DNA of 64,000 nucleotides from contig NZ_CP132194.1 in NCBI RefSeq assembly GCF_030718935.1, positions 3,038,001 to 3,102,000 of the forward strand. The letters are read 5' to 3'. A model generated the notes under the pieces. It had not been told where the DNA came from, searched no databases, and was given only the letters and a program-made list of their open reading frames with translations. Below are positions 48,704 to 61,015 of this stretch, piece after piece (position 1 is the stretch's first letter; every line of letters begins with the position of its first letter). This DNA is from Psychrobacter sp. M13. GTDB lineage: Bacteria; Pseudomonadota; Gammaproteobacteria; Pseudomonadales; Moraxellaceae. The translations under genes and the position numbers were made by a program.

Positions 48704-48999
48704 TAACTGTGCTTTGCGAAGTACGCGGTGGCCTTTTTTAGGATCTCTCGTTCCTCCTCGGCAACTTTAAGCTGTCGTTTGAGGCGCTTGTTCTCTTCCA
48801 TCACGGCCATAAGCTGTGGATCGTACTGCTCAGTCCCTTTAAGCTTGCCTTGATTGGCTTTGTTATGCCAATTAGATAAGGTTTGCATCGCTATGCCAAG
48901 CTGCTTTGCGGTCGCTGAAATATTACCGTTGTTGTCCGCTATCTTCTTGACGGCTTCGGCTTTAAATTCGTCGCTGTAGGTTCTTACTTTCTTGGTCAT
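48703..48999 (-). CDS. IS3 transposase orfA (DNA-binding)
   Basis: A 98-residue protein with a helix-turn-helix (YSDEFKAEAVKKI, then GISATAKQLGI-like spacing) and a leucine-zipper-like helix (EENKRLKRQLKVAEEEREIL) used for multimerisation. It is typical of IS3 OrfA and acts as the DNA-binding half or as a regulator of transposition. Confidence 0.94.
   Translation of the reverse strand: MTKKVRTYSDEFKAEAVKKIADNNGNISATAKQLGIAMQTLSNWHNKANQGKLKGTEQYDPQLMAVMEENKRLKRQLKVAEEEREILKKATAYFAKHS
48733..48739 (-). promoter_or_regulatory. Programmed -1 frameshift site (A6G)
   Basis: On the minus strand the heptamer AAAAAAG lies near the end of orfA. A -1 shift there leaves the orfA frame and continues openly (GHRVLRKAQLVKYVF) into orfB. 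This is the usual way IS3 elements make OrfAB. Confidence 0.8.
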
Positions 49000-49054
49000 G
49001 GTAAACTCCTTGTCGAGTCGCTAGTTTACCAAGTTTATCTCTACGGTTTCTTCA

Positions 49055-49287
49055 GCATAGCTCACCTGATAAGCTCCATTTGCTGCCGAAACACGCACTT
49101 GGGCTGGAATAATACGGTAATCAGGTAATTCATCATCTTGGCTATACCCATTCAGTTCTTTATTTACCCATATTACTAATTCTTTGTGCCCCATCTTATG
49201 AAGAAGAACCTTTGTTTTGATCAGAGCATTACTTAGAATACCATCATCAGAACTTAATATTTCAATGATTTCATCTACTAGTTTCAT
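49055..49287 (-). pseudogene. 5' part of the interrupted AbiTii-family gene
   Basis: It encodes the first 77 or so residues (MKLVDEIIEILSSDDG, LHKMGHKELVIWVNKELNGY, LPDYRIIPAQV), an AbiTii N-terminus by family resemblance. The reading frame runs into the IS and stops after about 11 foreign residues, giving an 88-residue product. It starts 55 bp after the HEPN gene on the same strand, so the two were probably co-transcribed. See the 3' part at 47087-47797. Confidence 0.85.
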
Positions 49288-49342
49288 TAATGATTCTCTA
49301 TTATTTATTTAAGACTTGTCTGTGTTTTCTGCTTTAGTTTAG

Positions 49343-50149
49343 TTAATCAATATAGTCTTCGGTAATAAAGTAATACCTTAAAAGATGCTGATCTAGTTTC
49401 AATGCAATTGAACGTAATTGTTTACTCATTATAGTTACTTGACTGATGGAAAATCCTACACTCTCTCCATGTGCTACTTTGTTTCTAGCGTCTCTAACAT
49501 TATGAAACTCTAAAACCTCTGCATCACTTAAGTTTAAATGAAAACCGTCTACTAGAACAGCAGGAATATCATTAGCGCTCATATTAGCTAACTTACTTAA
49601 TAACATTTTAGTACCATACCCAGTAAAAAGATCAGTAGGGAATCGATAACCTGTACTGTCTAGCTTCTTCGATGCTTCTTTATATCGCTGATGATAGGCA
49701 GGTTTATTACCTAACCGAACCTTTTTTTTAGTAAATTCTATTTCATCATCATCTCGCAAAATTTGCTTACGTGCTCTGCTATTAGCTTTTTCAACAAAAG
49801 CGTTTTTTCCTCCATGAAATTCAATTAACTCCTCAATTACATTGGAAACATATGACTCGAAAAAGCTAAAATTACTAATAAGTATGTATCTGGATAGCTT
49901 CGTTTTATAACCTATAGATTTCTCTCTTAACTGTTTTTTCACTCTTTCTTGTTGTTTATCATCAGGAGATTCCAATGCACCATAATAATCAGGTTTTACA
50001 AGTGATGTTACTACCCCTTTATCGTGTAAGGTTAAAGTTCGCTTTAAAGTAGGAACAGCATTACAGACAAGCACAGAAAACTCGAAAGTATCTTGTGTTT
50101 GCTCTTTCCATTTTAAAAATGATTTCGTATAAGCGTTAAGTCTTTTCAA
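49343..50149 (-). CDS. HEPN-motif protein, possible defence RNase
   Basis: A 268-residue mostly helical protein. The motif RNKVAH (residues 222-227, in VRDARNKVAHGES) fits the RX4-6H active site of HEPN-domain RNases. This signature, with a FFESYVSNVIEEL helix near 96-108, resembles MAE_28990/MAE_18760-type HEPN proteins found in defence and toxin-antitoxin loci. It starts at TTG with gagg 8 nt upstream. The AbiTii gene follows at once, so it may be the partner effector or regulator. RNase activity and role are inferred, not shown. Confidence 0.72.
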   Translation of the reverse strand: MKRLNAYTKSFLKWKEQTQDTFEFSVLVCNAVPTLKRTLTLHDKGVVTSLVKPDYYGALESPDDKQQERVKKQLREKSIGYKTKLSRYILISNFSFFESYVSNVIEELIEFHGGKNAFVEKANSRARKQILRDDDEIEFTKKKVRLGNKPAYHQRYKEASKKLDSTGYRFPTDLFTGYGTKMLLSKLANMSANDIPAVLVDGFHLNLSDAEVLEFHNVRDARNKVAHGESVGFSISQVTIMSKQLRSIALKLDQHLLRYYFITEDYID

Positions 50150-50306
50150 GCTTATTCCTCAATAACTTATTAACAATTTTTTTAATTATATTAGTCACTT
50201 AAGTTGCAATTCATCAATATAGCAATAAAGGCTTCATCATCCAATCTTTCAAACTATACATATTGTACTATATAAAAGCATTAAACTAAATTCAGCACAA
50301 AGAAAA

Positions 50307-50332
50307 GCCCCCTTCGCGTTAGCGAAGGGGGC
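50307..50332 (-). terminator. rRNA operon terminator
   Basis: A perfect 11-bp GC-rich stem (gcccccttcgc / gcgaagggggc) with a GTTA loop. On the minus strand it follows the 5S gene and is followed by TTTTCTTT. Confidence 0.95.
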
Positions 50333-50349
50333 AAGTCTAAGAATAGAGA

Positions 50350-50463
50350 GCTGACGATGACCTACTCTCACATGGCCGGAGCCACACTACCATTGGCGCT
50401 AAGACGTTTCACTTCTGAGTTCGAGAAGGGATCAGGTGGTTCCGTCTTGCTATTGTCGTCAGC
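50350..50463 (-). rRNA. rrf: 5S ribosomal RNA
   Basis: About 114 nt with conserved blocks such as CGAACTCAGAAGTGAAACG and GGTAGTGTGG. The ends (GCTGACGA... and ...TCGTCAGC) form the terminal helix. It is the last gene of the rrn operon. Confidence 0.95.
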
Positions 50464-50585
50464 AAAGGGGGTTAGATATGAGTCTGTTTGTTTTACTTAT
50501 TTGACTAAGTATCACTATCCTAACTGAATCAAGGATAAGGTGATATCGATATAATGCTTTATATACAAAACCACTTGGGTGTTGT

Positions 50586-53532
<2,947 letters not shown>

Positions 53533-53857
53533 ATACAACCCCAAAGGGTCTTTGTCAGCAATTATAACGATATCACCTAATTTATACGCTTGATTCAGTT
53601 CTCTTTACTTTTTTAATAACCCACCCCTGGGATAACAACTGATGTCGTTAAGAGGTGAGTTATTAAGGTTAGAAAGAAACGCGTGAACACGCTCTTTCTA
53701 ACCCAGACTCATATCTATGTTTTTAAATAGTTCCTACGCTCTCGTCGAGTCGTAAGCTCTGTATAAAACAGAAAGAAATAATCAATCTTACCCTCAGGTA
53801 AGGTGAATCATTTGTTTCTATTTATACTCATTGTCTATATTAGCATTTATTAATGTA
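53533..53857 (-). other. tRNA-Ala to 23S spacer
   Basis: Transcribed rrn spacer of about 325 bp. Besides the 23S precursor stem arm at its left end I see no further gene. Confidence 0.7.
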
Positions 53858-53933
53858 TGGTGGAGCCAAACGGAGTCGAACCGTTGACCTCCTGCGTGCA
53901 AGGCAGGCGCTCTACCAACTGAGCTATGGCCCC
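53858..53933 (-). tRNA. tRNA-Ala (UGC)
   Basis: 76 nt, reading GGGGCCATAGCTCAGTTGG at the 5' end with anticodon TGC, T-loop GGTTCGACTCC and encoded CCA. It lies in the 16S-23S spacer, as in many gammaproteobacteria. Confidence 0.97.
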
Positions 53934-53942
53934 GTAATAAAA

Positions 53943-54019
53943 TGGTAGGCCTGGGCAGACTTGAACTGCCGACCCCCGCGTTATCAACACGGTGCTCTAA
54001 CCAGCTGAGCTACAGGCCT
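53943..54019 (-). tRNA. tRNA-Ile (GAU)
   Basis: 77 nt, starting AGGCCTGTAGCTCAGCTGG with anticodon GAT, T-loop AGTTCAAGTCT and encoded CCA. It is paired with tRNA-Ala, 9 bp away. Confidence 0.97.
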
Positions 54020-54049
54020 GTAAGAGGCATATACCTCATGCTAATATTT

Positions 54050-54082
54050 AAGCTAACTAAAGAACAACTTGTTGTGAATTCT
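54050..54082 (-). promoter_or_regulatory. 3' arm of the 16S precursor processing stem
   Basis: aagctaactaaagaacaact and the following bases on the plus strand are complementary to the leader segment at 55835-55863. In the transcript the two arms would form a long helix enclosing 16S, the expected RNase III site. The minus-strand TGTTCTTTAG here also resembles a boxA antitermination element. Confidence 0.7.
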
Positions 54083-54101
54083 TGCCAAGTGGATGCGTCT
54101 A

Positions 54102-55640
<1,539 letters not shown>

Positions 55641-55834
55641 AATCTTGCTATGTAACCCTTTAAAGAGGTCACTAAACTTGGCTCATCTATTCTGGCAAAA
55701 TCGCTAAAAATTATGTTCGTAATGAATTAACTTTGAGTTTTTCTGCTGTCTTAGATGATAAATTTTTATAGTTAGAATCAACTCCGAAAAGAAGTCTCAA
55801 CCAACTTTATTTATGCATCCTGACTCAGCAAAAA

Positions 55835-55863
55835 TCCACACAAGTTGTTCTTTAGTTAAGCTT
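55835..55863 (-). promoter_or_regulatory. 5' arm of the 16S precursor processing stem
   Basis: Leader segment complementary to the spacer arm at 54050-54082 (common core ctaaagaacaactt when compared on opposite strands). It is the expected RNase III substrate. Confidence 0.7.
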
Positions 55864-55968
55864 TTAAATAGTAACCACTTCTGTCGTCCAGTAAGTAGTT
55901 TGTATCAGTATTCTTGTCTGGCTATTCGGCTCTAAACCATGTGGCTTATGCTGTTTAGCGAGCTGACT

Positions 55969-55996
55969 ATCATAACACAATCGATAAGTCTGTCAA
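55969..55996 (-). promoter_or_regulatory. rrn promoter P3 (nearest 16S)
   Basis: On the minus strand, -35 TTGACA (55991-55996) and -10 TATGAT (55969-55974) are 16 bp apart. It is the third of three tandem promoters with the same spacing. Confidence 0.75.
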
Positions 55997-56097
55997 GCTT
56001 TTATTTTATTTCTTTATAATTTGTTTCATCCGATTTGCTGTCATTATCACTAATATCTCTTAGTGTTTAACTTCTAGCTCGTCTTGATGAGGTGCGT

Positions 56098-56125
56098 ATT
56101 ATAGACGCTTTAATTATGTTGTCAA
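56098..56125 (-). promoter_or_regulatory. rrn promoter P2
   Basis: Perfect consensus -35 TTGACA (56120-56125) and -10 TATAAT (56098-56103) with a 16-bp spacer. Confidence 0.88.
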
Positions 56126-56277
56126 GAGTTTATTTTATTTAGTTTGAATGTTTTTATCATGCTACCTAGATAGTTGGTTTTAACATTCAATCTATCGGCT
56201 GATTGGTTAATAGCTTCGCTATTAATAGTAAGTGGTAAACCACTTTCCCAATCCGCCTTCCCTCTCGACTGGGTGGC

Positions 56278-56305
56278 ATTATACGCAGTTCTGAATGAGC
56301 GTCAA
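56278..56305 (-). promoter_or_regulatory. rrn promoter P1 (most upstream)
   Basis: -35 TTGACG (56300-56305) and -10 TATAAT (56278-56283) with a 16-bp spacer. A GC-rich discriminator (GCCACC) follows, as is common at stringently controlled rRNA promoters. Confidence 0.82.
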
Positions 56306-56860
56306 GCGGTTTTGGTGAGATTGCTTAAGTTATTTTCAGTTAATGAGATACTTCTACTCTTATCAAGGGCTTAGCTTTAAGTTTTATTTCCTACTACGCG
56401 TGCTTTTAGCTGTGGCTGCTTTGTCACTGCTTTATTGATCACTTCCTTTACTCTAGTTATCAGCCAATTTGCCTCTATATATAGTAAAGTTGATTTTTTG
56501 ATCAATGTACTGTTTATACACTATAGCTAATCTTGCTTTCATTCTTATAGGATAACGTTCTATATAGAAGAGCTCTTATAATAGAAGAACTTTATCAACA
56601 AATAGCGATGAAGTAGATATAACTTTACCACTGGCTTCGATAGATTCGATGTCCTAGTACTATCTATAAGCTATATATAAGATAGCAGGCTACAGAGAAA
56701 ACTAGTTATAAGTAAATAGCAAGAATAGCTACTAAAAATCGTTTATAATAACGCCAACTCTATAATACTGATACTTTGGCTGGCATTTGTGTCGGTTTTT
56801 CTGTTTTAATAAATAGTTGTCTACATTAGATAACGTATAAATAATATTGGATTGAAGACT
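56306..56860. other. Intergenic region between rrn promoters and thrS
   Basis: About 555 bp, AT-rich, divergent between the rrn operon and thrS. It should contain the thrS promoter and leader. I cannot identify a defensible operator stem. Confidence 0.5.
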
Positions 56861-58795
56861 ATGGTAGCGATCACTTTACCCGATGGTAGCGTAAAACAGT
56901 TTGACGGTCACACTACAGTGATGCAAGTGGCCGAAAGTATTGGGCCAGGACTCGCGAAGGCTACGATAGCTGGCCGCGTTGATGGACATCTAGTAGATGC
57001 CAGCGATCCTATAGTAGCCGATGCCAAAGTCGAAATCGTTACCGCAAAAGATGATGATGGTGTCGACATTATCCGTCACTCTTGCGCTCACTTATTAGGT
57101 CATGCGGTCAAGCAGCTATATCCTGAGGTAAAAATGGTTATCGGCCCCGTCATTGACGATGGTTTCTATTATGATATTTTTAGCGAGACGCCCTTCACGC
57201 CTGAGCATATGGAAGCAATCGAAAAGCGTATGATGGCGCTTATCAAGCAAGACTACGATGTCATCAAGAAGATAACCCCACGTGATGAAGTCATTAAAAT
57301 ATTTGAAGAGCGTGGCGAAGATTATAAGCTTAAGCTGATTAATGATATGCCAGGCGAAGATGCCTTTGGTCTCTATCATCATCAAGAATATGTCGATATG
57401 TGCCGTGGCCCACACGTGCCTAATACTAGATTCTTAAAAGTATTTAAGCTCACTAAGATGTCAGGCGCTTATTGGCGCGGCGATGCGAAGAACGAACAAT
57501 TACAACGTATCTATGGCACAGCTTGGGCAGACAAAAAGCAGCTAAAAGCTTATATTCAACGTATTGAAGAAGCAGAGAAGCGTGATCATCGTAAAATTGG
57601 TAAAGCCTTAAACTTGTTTCATATGCAAGAGCAAGCGCCAGGTATGGTGTTTTGGCATCCAAATGGCTGGACAATTTATCAAGTACTTGAGCAATATATG
57701 CGTAAAGTACAAAATGATAATGGCTATGAAGAGATCAAAACGCCGCAAATCGTTGATCGTAGTCTGTGGGAGCGCTCAGGTCACTGGGGCAACTATGCGA
57801 CCAATATGTTCACTACCTCTAGTGAAAGCCGTGATTACGCGGTAAAGCCGATGAACTGCCCTTGTCACGTGCAAGTATTCAATCAAGGTCTAAAGTCTTA
57901 TCGCGACTTGCCGCTACGTATGGCGGAGTTTGGCTCTTGTCATCGCAATGAACCATCAGGCTCACTACATGGTTTGATGCGGGTACGTGGTTTTACTCAA
58001 GATGACGCGCATATCTTCTGTACGCAAGCGCAGATTCAGGCGGAGGTGGCAGACTTTATTAAGCTGACTTTAGCTGTTTATGAAGACTTTGGCTTTAAAG
58101 ACATCATTATGAAACTCTCTACTCGCCCTGAAAAGCGCGTAGGTAGTGATGAATCTTGGGACTTTGCAGAAAAAGCGCTAGCTGATGCGCTCGATAGCTC
58201 AGGTCTCAATTGGGATTATTTGCCAGGCGAAGGCGCTTTTTATGGTCCTAAGATTGAATTTAGTCTCAAAGACTCTTTAGGACGTGTTTGGCAGTGCGGT
58301 ACTATTCAGGTCGATCCTAATATGACTGAACGTCTTGACGCTGAATTCGTTAATGAGCAAAACGAACGTGAAGTGCCTATTATGCTACACCGTGCTATCT
58401 TAGGTTCATTCGAGCGTTTCATTGGTATACTCATCGAAAACTATGCTGGTTGGATGCCTGTTTGGCTTGCTCCGCAACAAGTAGTTGTCATGAATATTAC
58501 TGATAAACAGGCCGAAGCTTGCGAAAACGTGGTAAAAGAGCTGAAAAATGCAGGTCTGCGTGCTAATAGTGACTTGCGTAACGAAAAAATTGGATTTAAG
58601 ATACGAGAGAAAACATTAGAACGTATTCCCTATATGTTAGTATTAGGGGATAAAGAAGTAGAATCAGGTACCGTCAACGTCCGAACTCGCGAAGGTGAGA
58701 ATTTAGGCGTGATGAGTGTCTCAGAGTTTATTACCTTAGTAAATGTAGCTGTCAGCGAAAAAGGCCGACAGACCCCAAAAATAGATCAGGAGTAA
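56861..58795 (+). CDS. thrS: Threonyl-tRNA synthetase
   Basis: A 644-residue class II aminoacyl-tRNA synthetase charging tRNA-Thr. It has the TGS domain ([13 protein letters not shown], residues 1-62), the editing domain with [14 protein letters not shown] (near 73) and CRGPHVPNT, and the catalytic core with zinc ligands (PMNCPCHV) and the motifs [15 protein letters not shown] and [15 protein letters not shown]-terminal anticodon-binding domain ends the protein. The ATG at 56861 matches the E. coli start; an upstream in-frame TTG is less likely. The infC Shine-Dalgarno overlaps its 3' end, so the two are coupled. Confidence 0.97.
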   Translation: MVAITLPDGSVKQFDGHTTVMQVAESIGPGLAKATIAGRVDGHLVDASDPIVADAKVEIVTAKDDDGVDIIRHSCAHLLGHAVKQLYPEVKMVIGPVIDDGFYYDIFSETPFTPEHMEAIEKRMMALIKQDYDVIKKITPRDEVIKIFEERGEDYKLKLINDMPGEDAFGLYHHQEYVDMCRGPHVPNTRFLKVFKLTKMSGAYWRGDAKNEQLQRIYGTAWADKKQLKAYIQRIEEAEKRDHRKIGKALNLFHMQEQAPGMVFWHPNGWTIYQVLEQYMRKVQNDNGYEEIKTPQIVDRSLWERSGHWGNYATNMFTTSSESRDYAVKPMNCPCHVQVFNQGLKSYRDLPLRMAEFGSCHRNEPSGSLHGLMRVRGFTQDDAHIFCTQAQIQAEVADFIKLTLAVYEDFGFKDIIMKLSTRPEKRVGSDESWDFAEKALADALDSSGLNWDYLPGEGAFYGPKIEFSLKDSLGRVWQCGTIQVDPNMTERLDAEFVNEQNEREVPIMLHRAILGSFERFIGILIENYAGWMPVWLAPQQVVVMNITDKQAEACENVVKELKNAGLRANSDLRNEKIGFKIREKTLERIPYMLVLGDKEVESGTVNVRTREGENLGVMSVSEFITLVNVAVSEKGRQTPKIDQE

Positions 58796-58803
58796 TACCT
58801 ATT
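58788..58803 (+). promoter_or_regulatory. infC initiation site with AUU start
   Basis: The Shine-Dalgarno aggag (58788-58792) abuts the thrS stop TAA (58793-58795) and is followed after 8 nt by ATT (58801). AUU is the classic infC start in enterobacteria, which lets IF-3 repress its own translation. Confidence 0.88.
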
Positions 58804-59322
58804 AAACAGTCGAATCGTTTAAACATTAATGAAGATATCAGCGTCAAAGAAGTCCGTTTAGTAAAAGAAGACGGCGAGCAAATGGGCGTAGTCGATATCG
58901 AAACCGCGATGAAAGCGGCACGCGAAGACAATTTAGATTTGGTCGAGCTGGTGCCCGATGCCAAGCCGCCTGTATGCAAGATCATGGATTATAAACATTA
59001 TCTGTATGATCAAAAGCAAAAGGCGAAAGAGGCTAAAAAGAACCAAAAGCAAACTCAGCTCAAAGAGATGAAATTGCGTCCTAGTACTGAAGAGGCCGAT
59101 TATCAGGTAAAACTGAAAAAAATCGTTAGCTTCTTGGAAGATCAGGATAAGGTTAAAATTAGTATTCGCTTTCGTGGTCGTGAGATGGCGCATCAAGAGA
59201 TCGGTCGTAAGCAGCTTGATCGTATTATCGAAGACACCGCTGAAATCTCAAATGTTGAGCAATACCCTAAGATGGAAGGTCGTCAGATGGGTATGCTATT
59301 AGGGCCTACTAAGAAAAGATAA
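58801..59322 (+). CDS. infC: Translation initiation factor IF-3
   Basis: A 173-residue factor that prevents subunit association and proofreads start codons. The N-domain begins [20 protein letters not shown] and the C-domain includes [17 protein letters not shown]; the protein ends LLGPTKKR. The full N-domain is obtained only from the ATT start at 58801. The first ATG (58882) would remove 27 conserved residues. The gene is followed by a terminator, and the usual downstream ribosomal protein genes rpmI and rplT are not present here. Confidence 0.95.
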   Translation: MKQSNRLNINEDISVKEVRLVKEDGEQMGVVDIETAMKAAREDNLDLVELVPDAKPPVCKIMDYKHYLYDQKQKAKEAKKNQKQTQLKEMKLRPSTEEADYQVKLKKIVSFLEDQDKVKISIRFRGREMAHQEIGRKQLDRIIEDTAEISNVEQYPKMEGRQMGMLLGPTKKR

Positions 59323-59366
59323 ATGCTTGCCCTAACCTTAGGGTTAGTATTTAGTATTATTTTTTG

Positions 59367-59402
59367 ACCATCAATATGCGTACGTGTATTGATGGTTTTT
59401 TA
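59367..59402 (+). terminator. Terminator after infC
   Basis: A 10-bp stem (accatcaata / tattgatggt) followed by a T run. It ends the thrS-infC transcript. A smaller hairpin (cctaa...ttagg) lies just before. Confidence 0.85.
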
Positions 59403-59587
59403 CTATTGCGCCGAGCAAAACATGTTGCAGCACGCATAAACGAGTTTACAAAATCAGCCTTCTAACCTTGCTAATTACAAGGTAATCTAAAGCAGAATAT
59501 ATCATCTAATTGTAAACAAACCCCAATATAATAATAAAGCTTATAGTAGACCTTTTGAAATTAATCCCCTCTATTAAAGGAATATCC

Positions 59588-60832
59588 ATGCAAGAATTGA
59601 CCCCACCTGAAAATGCAGCCGCGCCTAGTATTTCGTTAACCCCGCCTGCTGCTGTTAAAGAAGTACAAAAGAGCGAAGCGGATCAGATGGTCAAGCTGGA
59701 TGAAAGCCAAATCCCAGAGCTCGATGCTAAAGTCGATGCCTTTGTCGATCATGTTCTAAATAATTCAGTACATAGTCCTGAATTTCAGCAAAATGTTCAA
59801 TCTATCCACAACTTAGGCTCAAAAGAGATTCGAGAGTCCGCGCAAGTCTCTAACCGTATGCTTGAGCTACCCGCTAAAAGCCTGAACGACAGCTTGTTTG
59901 ATAACTCCCCTATTGCTAAGTCATTGACAGATTTGCGCGGTATTGTAGAGGATTTAGATCCTAGCAAAAAGCAGTTAACTAGCTCGCGTAAGCTATTCGG
60001 CATCATTCCTTTTGGTAATAAAGTACAAGATTACTTTCGTCAATATGAATCCGCACAGTCGCATATCAATGCGGTGGTGACCAGTCTATATAATGGTAAG
60101 GATGAGCTGCTCAAAGACAATGCTATGATCGAGCAAGAAAAAGTCAATATGTGGGAGCTCATGCAGTCGATTCGCCAGTACGTCTATGTCGGAAAGAAAA
60201 TCGATGAGCAACTCGAGCAAAAGGTCTATGCTATTGAAGCGAGCGACCCTGAAAAGGCTCGTATTATAAAAGAAGAGATGCTGTTCTATGTGCGTCAAAA
60301 AAATACCGACTTTTTGACTCAGTTGGCCGTCAACGTTCAAGGCTATTTAGCCTTAGATACTATTCGCCGTAATAATATGGAGCTGATAAAGGGGGTCGAT
60401 CGCGCCACAACAACGACCGTTTCAGCGCTACGTACGGCGGTTATTGTTGCGCAAGCGATGACCAATCAAAAGCTAGTATTAGATCAGATTACTGCTTTGA
60501 ACAAAACCACTAGCAGCTTAATTGAATCAACCTCAGCGATGCTCAAACGTCAGTCTGGCGAGATTCATGAGCAGGCGACCAGTAGTACTATTGAGCTCGA
60601 TAAACTGCAAAACGCTTTTAATAATGTCTATGACACAATGGATATGATCAGTAATTATAAGATTGAGGCGCTTGAGAACATGAAGCAGACGGTCAATACT
60701 TTGACAACTGAAGTCGACAAAGCTCAAAAGTATTTGGATAAATCGAATCAAACAACAGTGCTTGAGGTTACAAAAGAGCTGGATAGTAAAAAGATAACGA
60801 ATAAATCAGACGGTCTTGATATCGATATCTAA
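59588..60832 (+). CDS. TelA-family toxic anion resistance protein
   Basis: A 414-residue cytoplasmic protein of the TelA/KlaA family (PF05816), historically tied to tellurite resistance but with broader envelope-stress links. Long helices dominate. Family-like stretches are PFGNKVQDYFRQYESAQSHI and the later QAMTNQKLVLDQITALNKTT. The ATG at 59588 has aaagga 6 nt upstream and is preferred to an in-frame TTG 11 codons earlier. The often linked 5-bromo-4-chloroindolyl phosphate hydrolysis partner gene is not adjacent. Confidence 0.9.
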   Translation: MQELTPPENAAAPSISLTPPAAVKEVQKSEADQMVKLDESQIPELDAKVDAFVDHVLNNSVHSPEFQQNVQSIHNLGSKEIRESAQVSNRMLELPAKSLNDSLFDNSPIAKSLTDLRGIVEDLDPSKKQLTSSRKLFGIIPFGNKVQDYFRQYESAQSHINAVVTSLYNGKDELLKDNAMIEQEKVNMWELMQSIRQYVYVGKKIDEQLEQKVYAIEASDPEKARIIKEEMLFYVRQKNTDFLTQLAVNVQGYLALDTIRRNNMELIKGVDRATTTTVSALRTAVIVAQAMTNQKLVLDQITALNKTTSSLIESTSAMLKRQSGEIHEQATSSTIELDKLQNAFNNVYDTMDMISNYKIEALENMKQTVNTLTTEVDKAQKYLDKSNQTTVLEVTKELDSKKITNKSDGLDIDI

Positions 60833-60931
60833 AGACCGCATTTACTTAGTAATAATAGGCTATCGATGACATGTGGACAATTGACATAAGCTATTAAGCG
60901 AATGTTCGTGTTAAGATAGCCATACTAACAT

Positions 60932-61006
60932 TTTTAGAGCTAGCAAGTTTAGAGCTAACAATTTCAGAGCTAATAAGCTTAAAACCAATAATCCTAAAAA
61001 CAGATA
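60932..61006. repeat. Degenerate 15-bp tandem repeat upstream of rnr
   Basis: Five head-to-tail units of 15 bp (ttttagagctagcaa, gtttagagctaacaa, tttcagagctaataa, gcttaaaaccaataa, tcctaaaaacagata), decaying toward the rnr start, end 9 bp before its ATG. Confidence 0.7.
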
Positions 61007-61015
61007 CGGTACTTT

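Larger units (their letters stand above)
47798..49054 (-). mobile_element. IS3-family insertion sequence, 1,257 bp
   Basis: Imperfect inverted ends of about 26 bp lie at 47798-47823 and 49029-49054. Both begin TG on their own strand and share ccgta and taaacttgg. Between them are the two transposase frames orfA and orfB with an A6G slip site. The element interrupts the AbiTii gene, and GC flanks it on both sides as a possible 2-bp duplication. That is shorter than the usual 3-5 bp for IS3, so the ends may be off by a base. All parts look intact. Confidence 0.87.

Noticed and set aside
47834..49287. 88-residue protein at 49021-49287 as a complete small gene
   Set aside because: Its last 11 codons come from the IS end. 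The frame is the 5' fragment of the AbiTii gene.
55841..55860. boxA-like TGTTCTTTA on the plus strand upstream of 16S
   Set aside because: It lies on the strand opposite to the rrn transcript and is explained as the complementary arm of the 16S processing stem.
58882..59322. infC starting at the first ATG
   Set aside because: This would drop 27 conserved N-domain residues. The upstream frame is open to an ATT with a proper Shine-Dalgarno.
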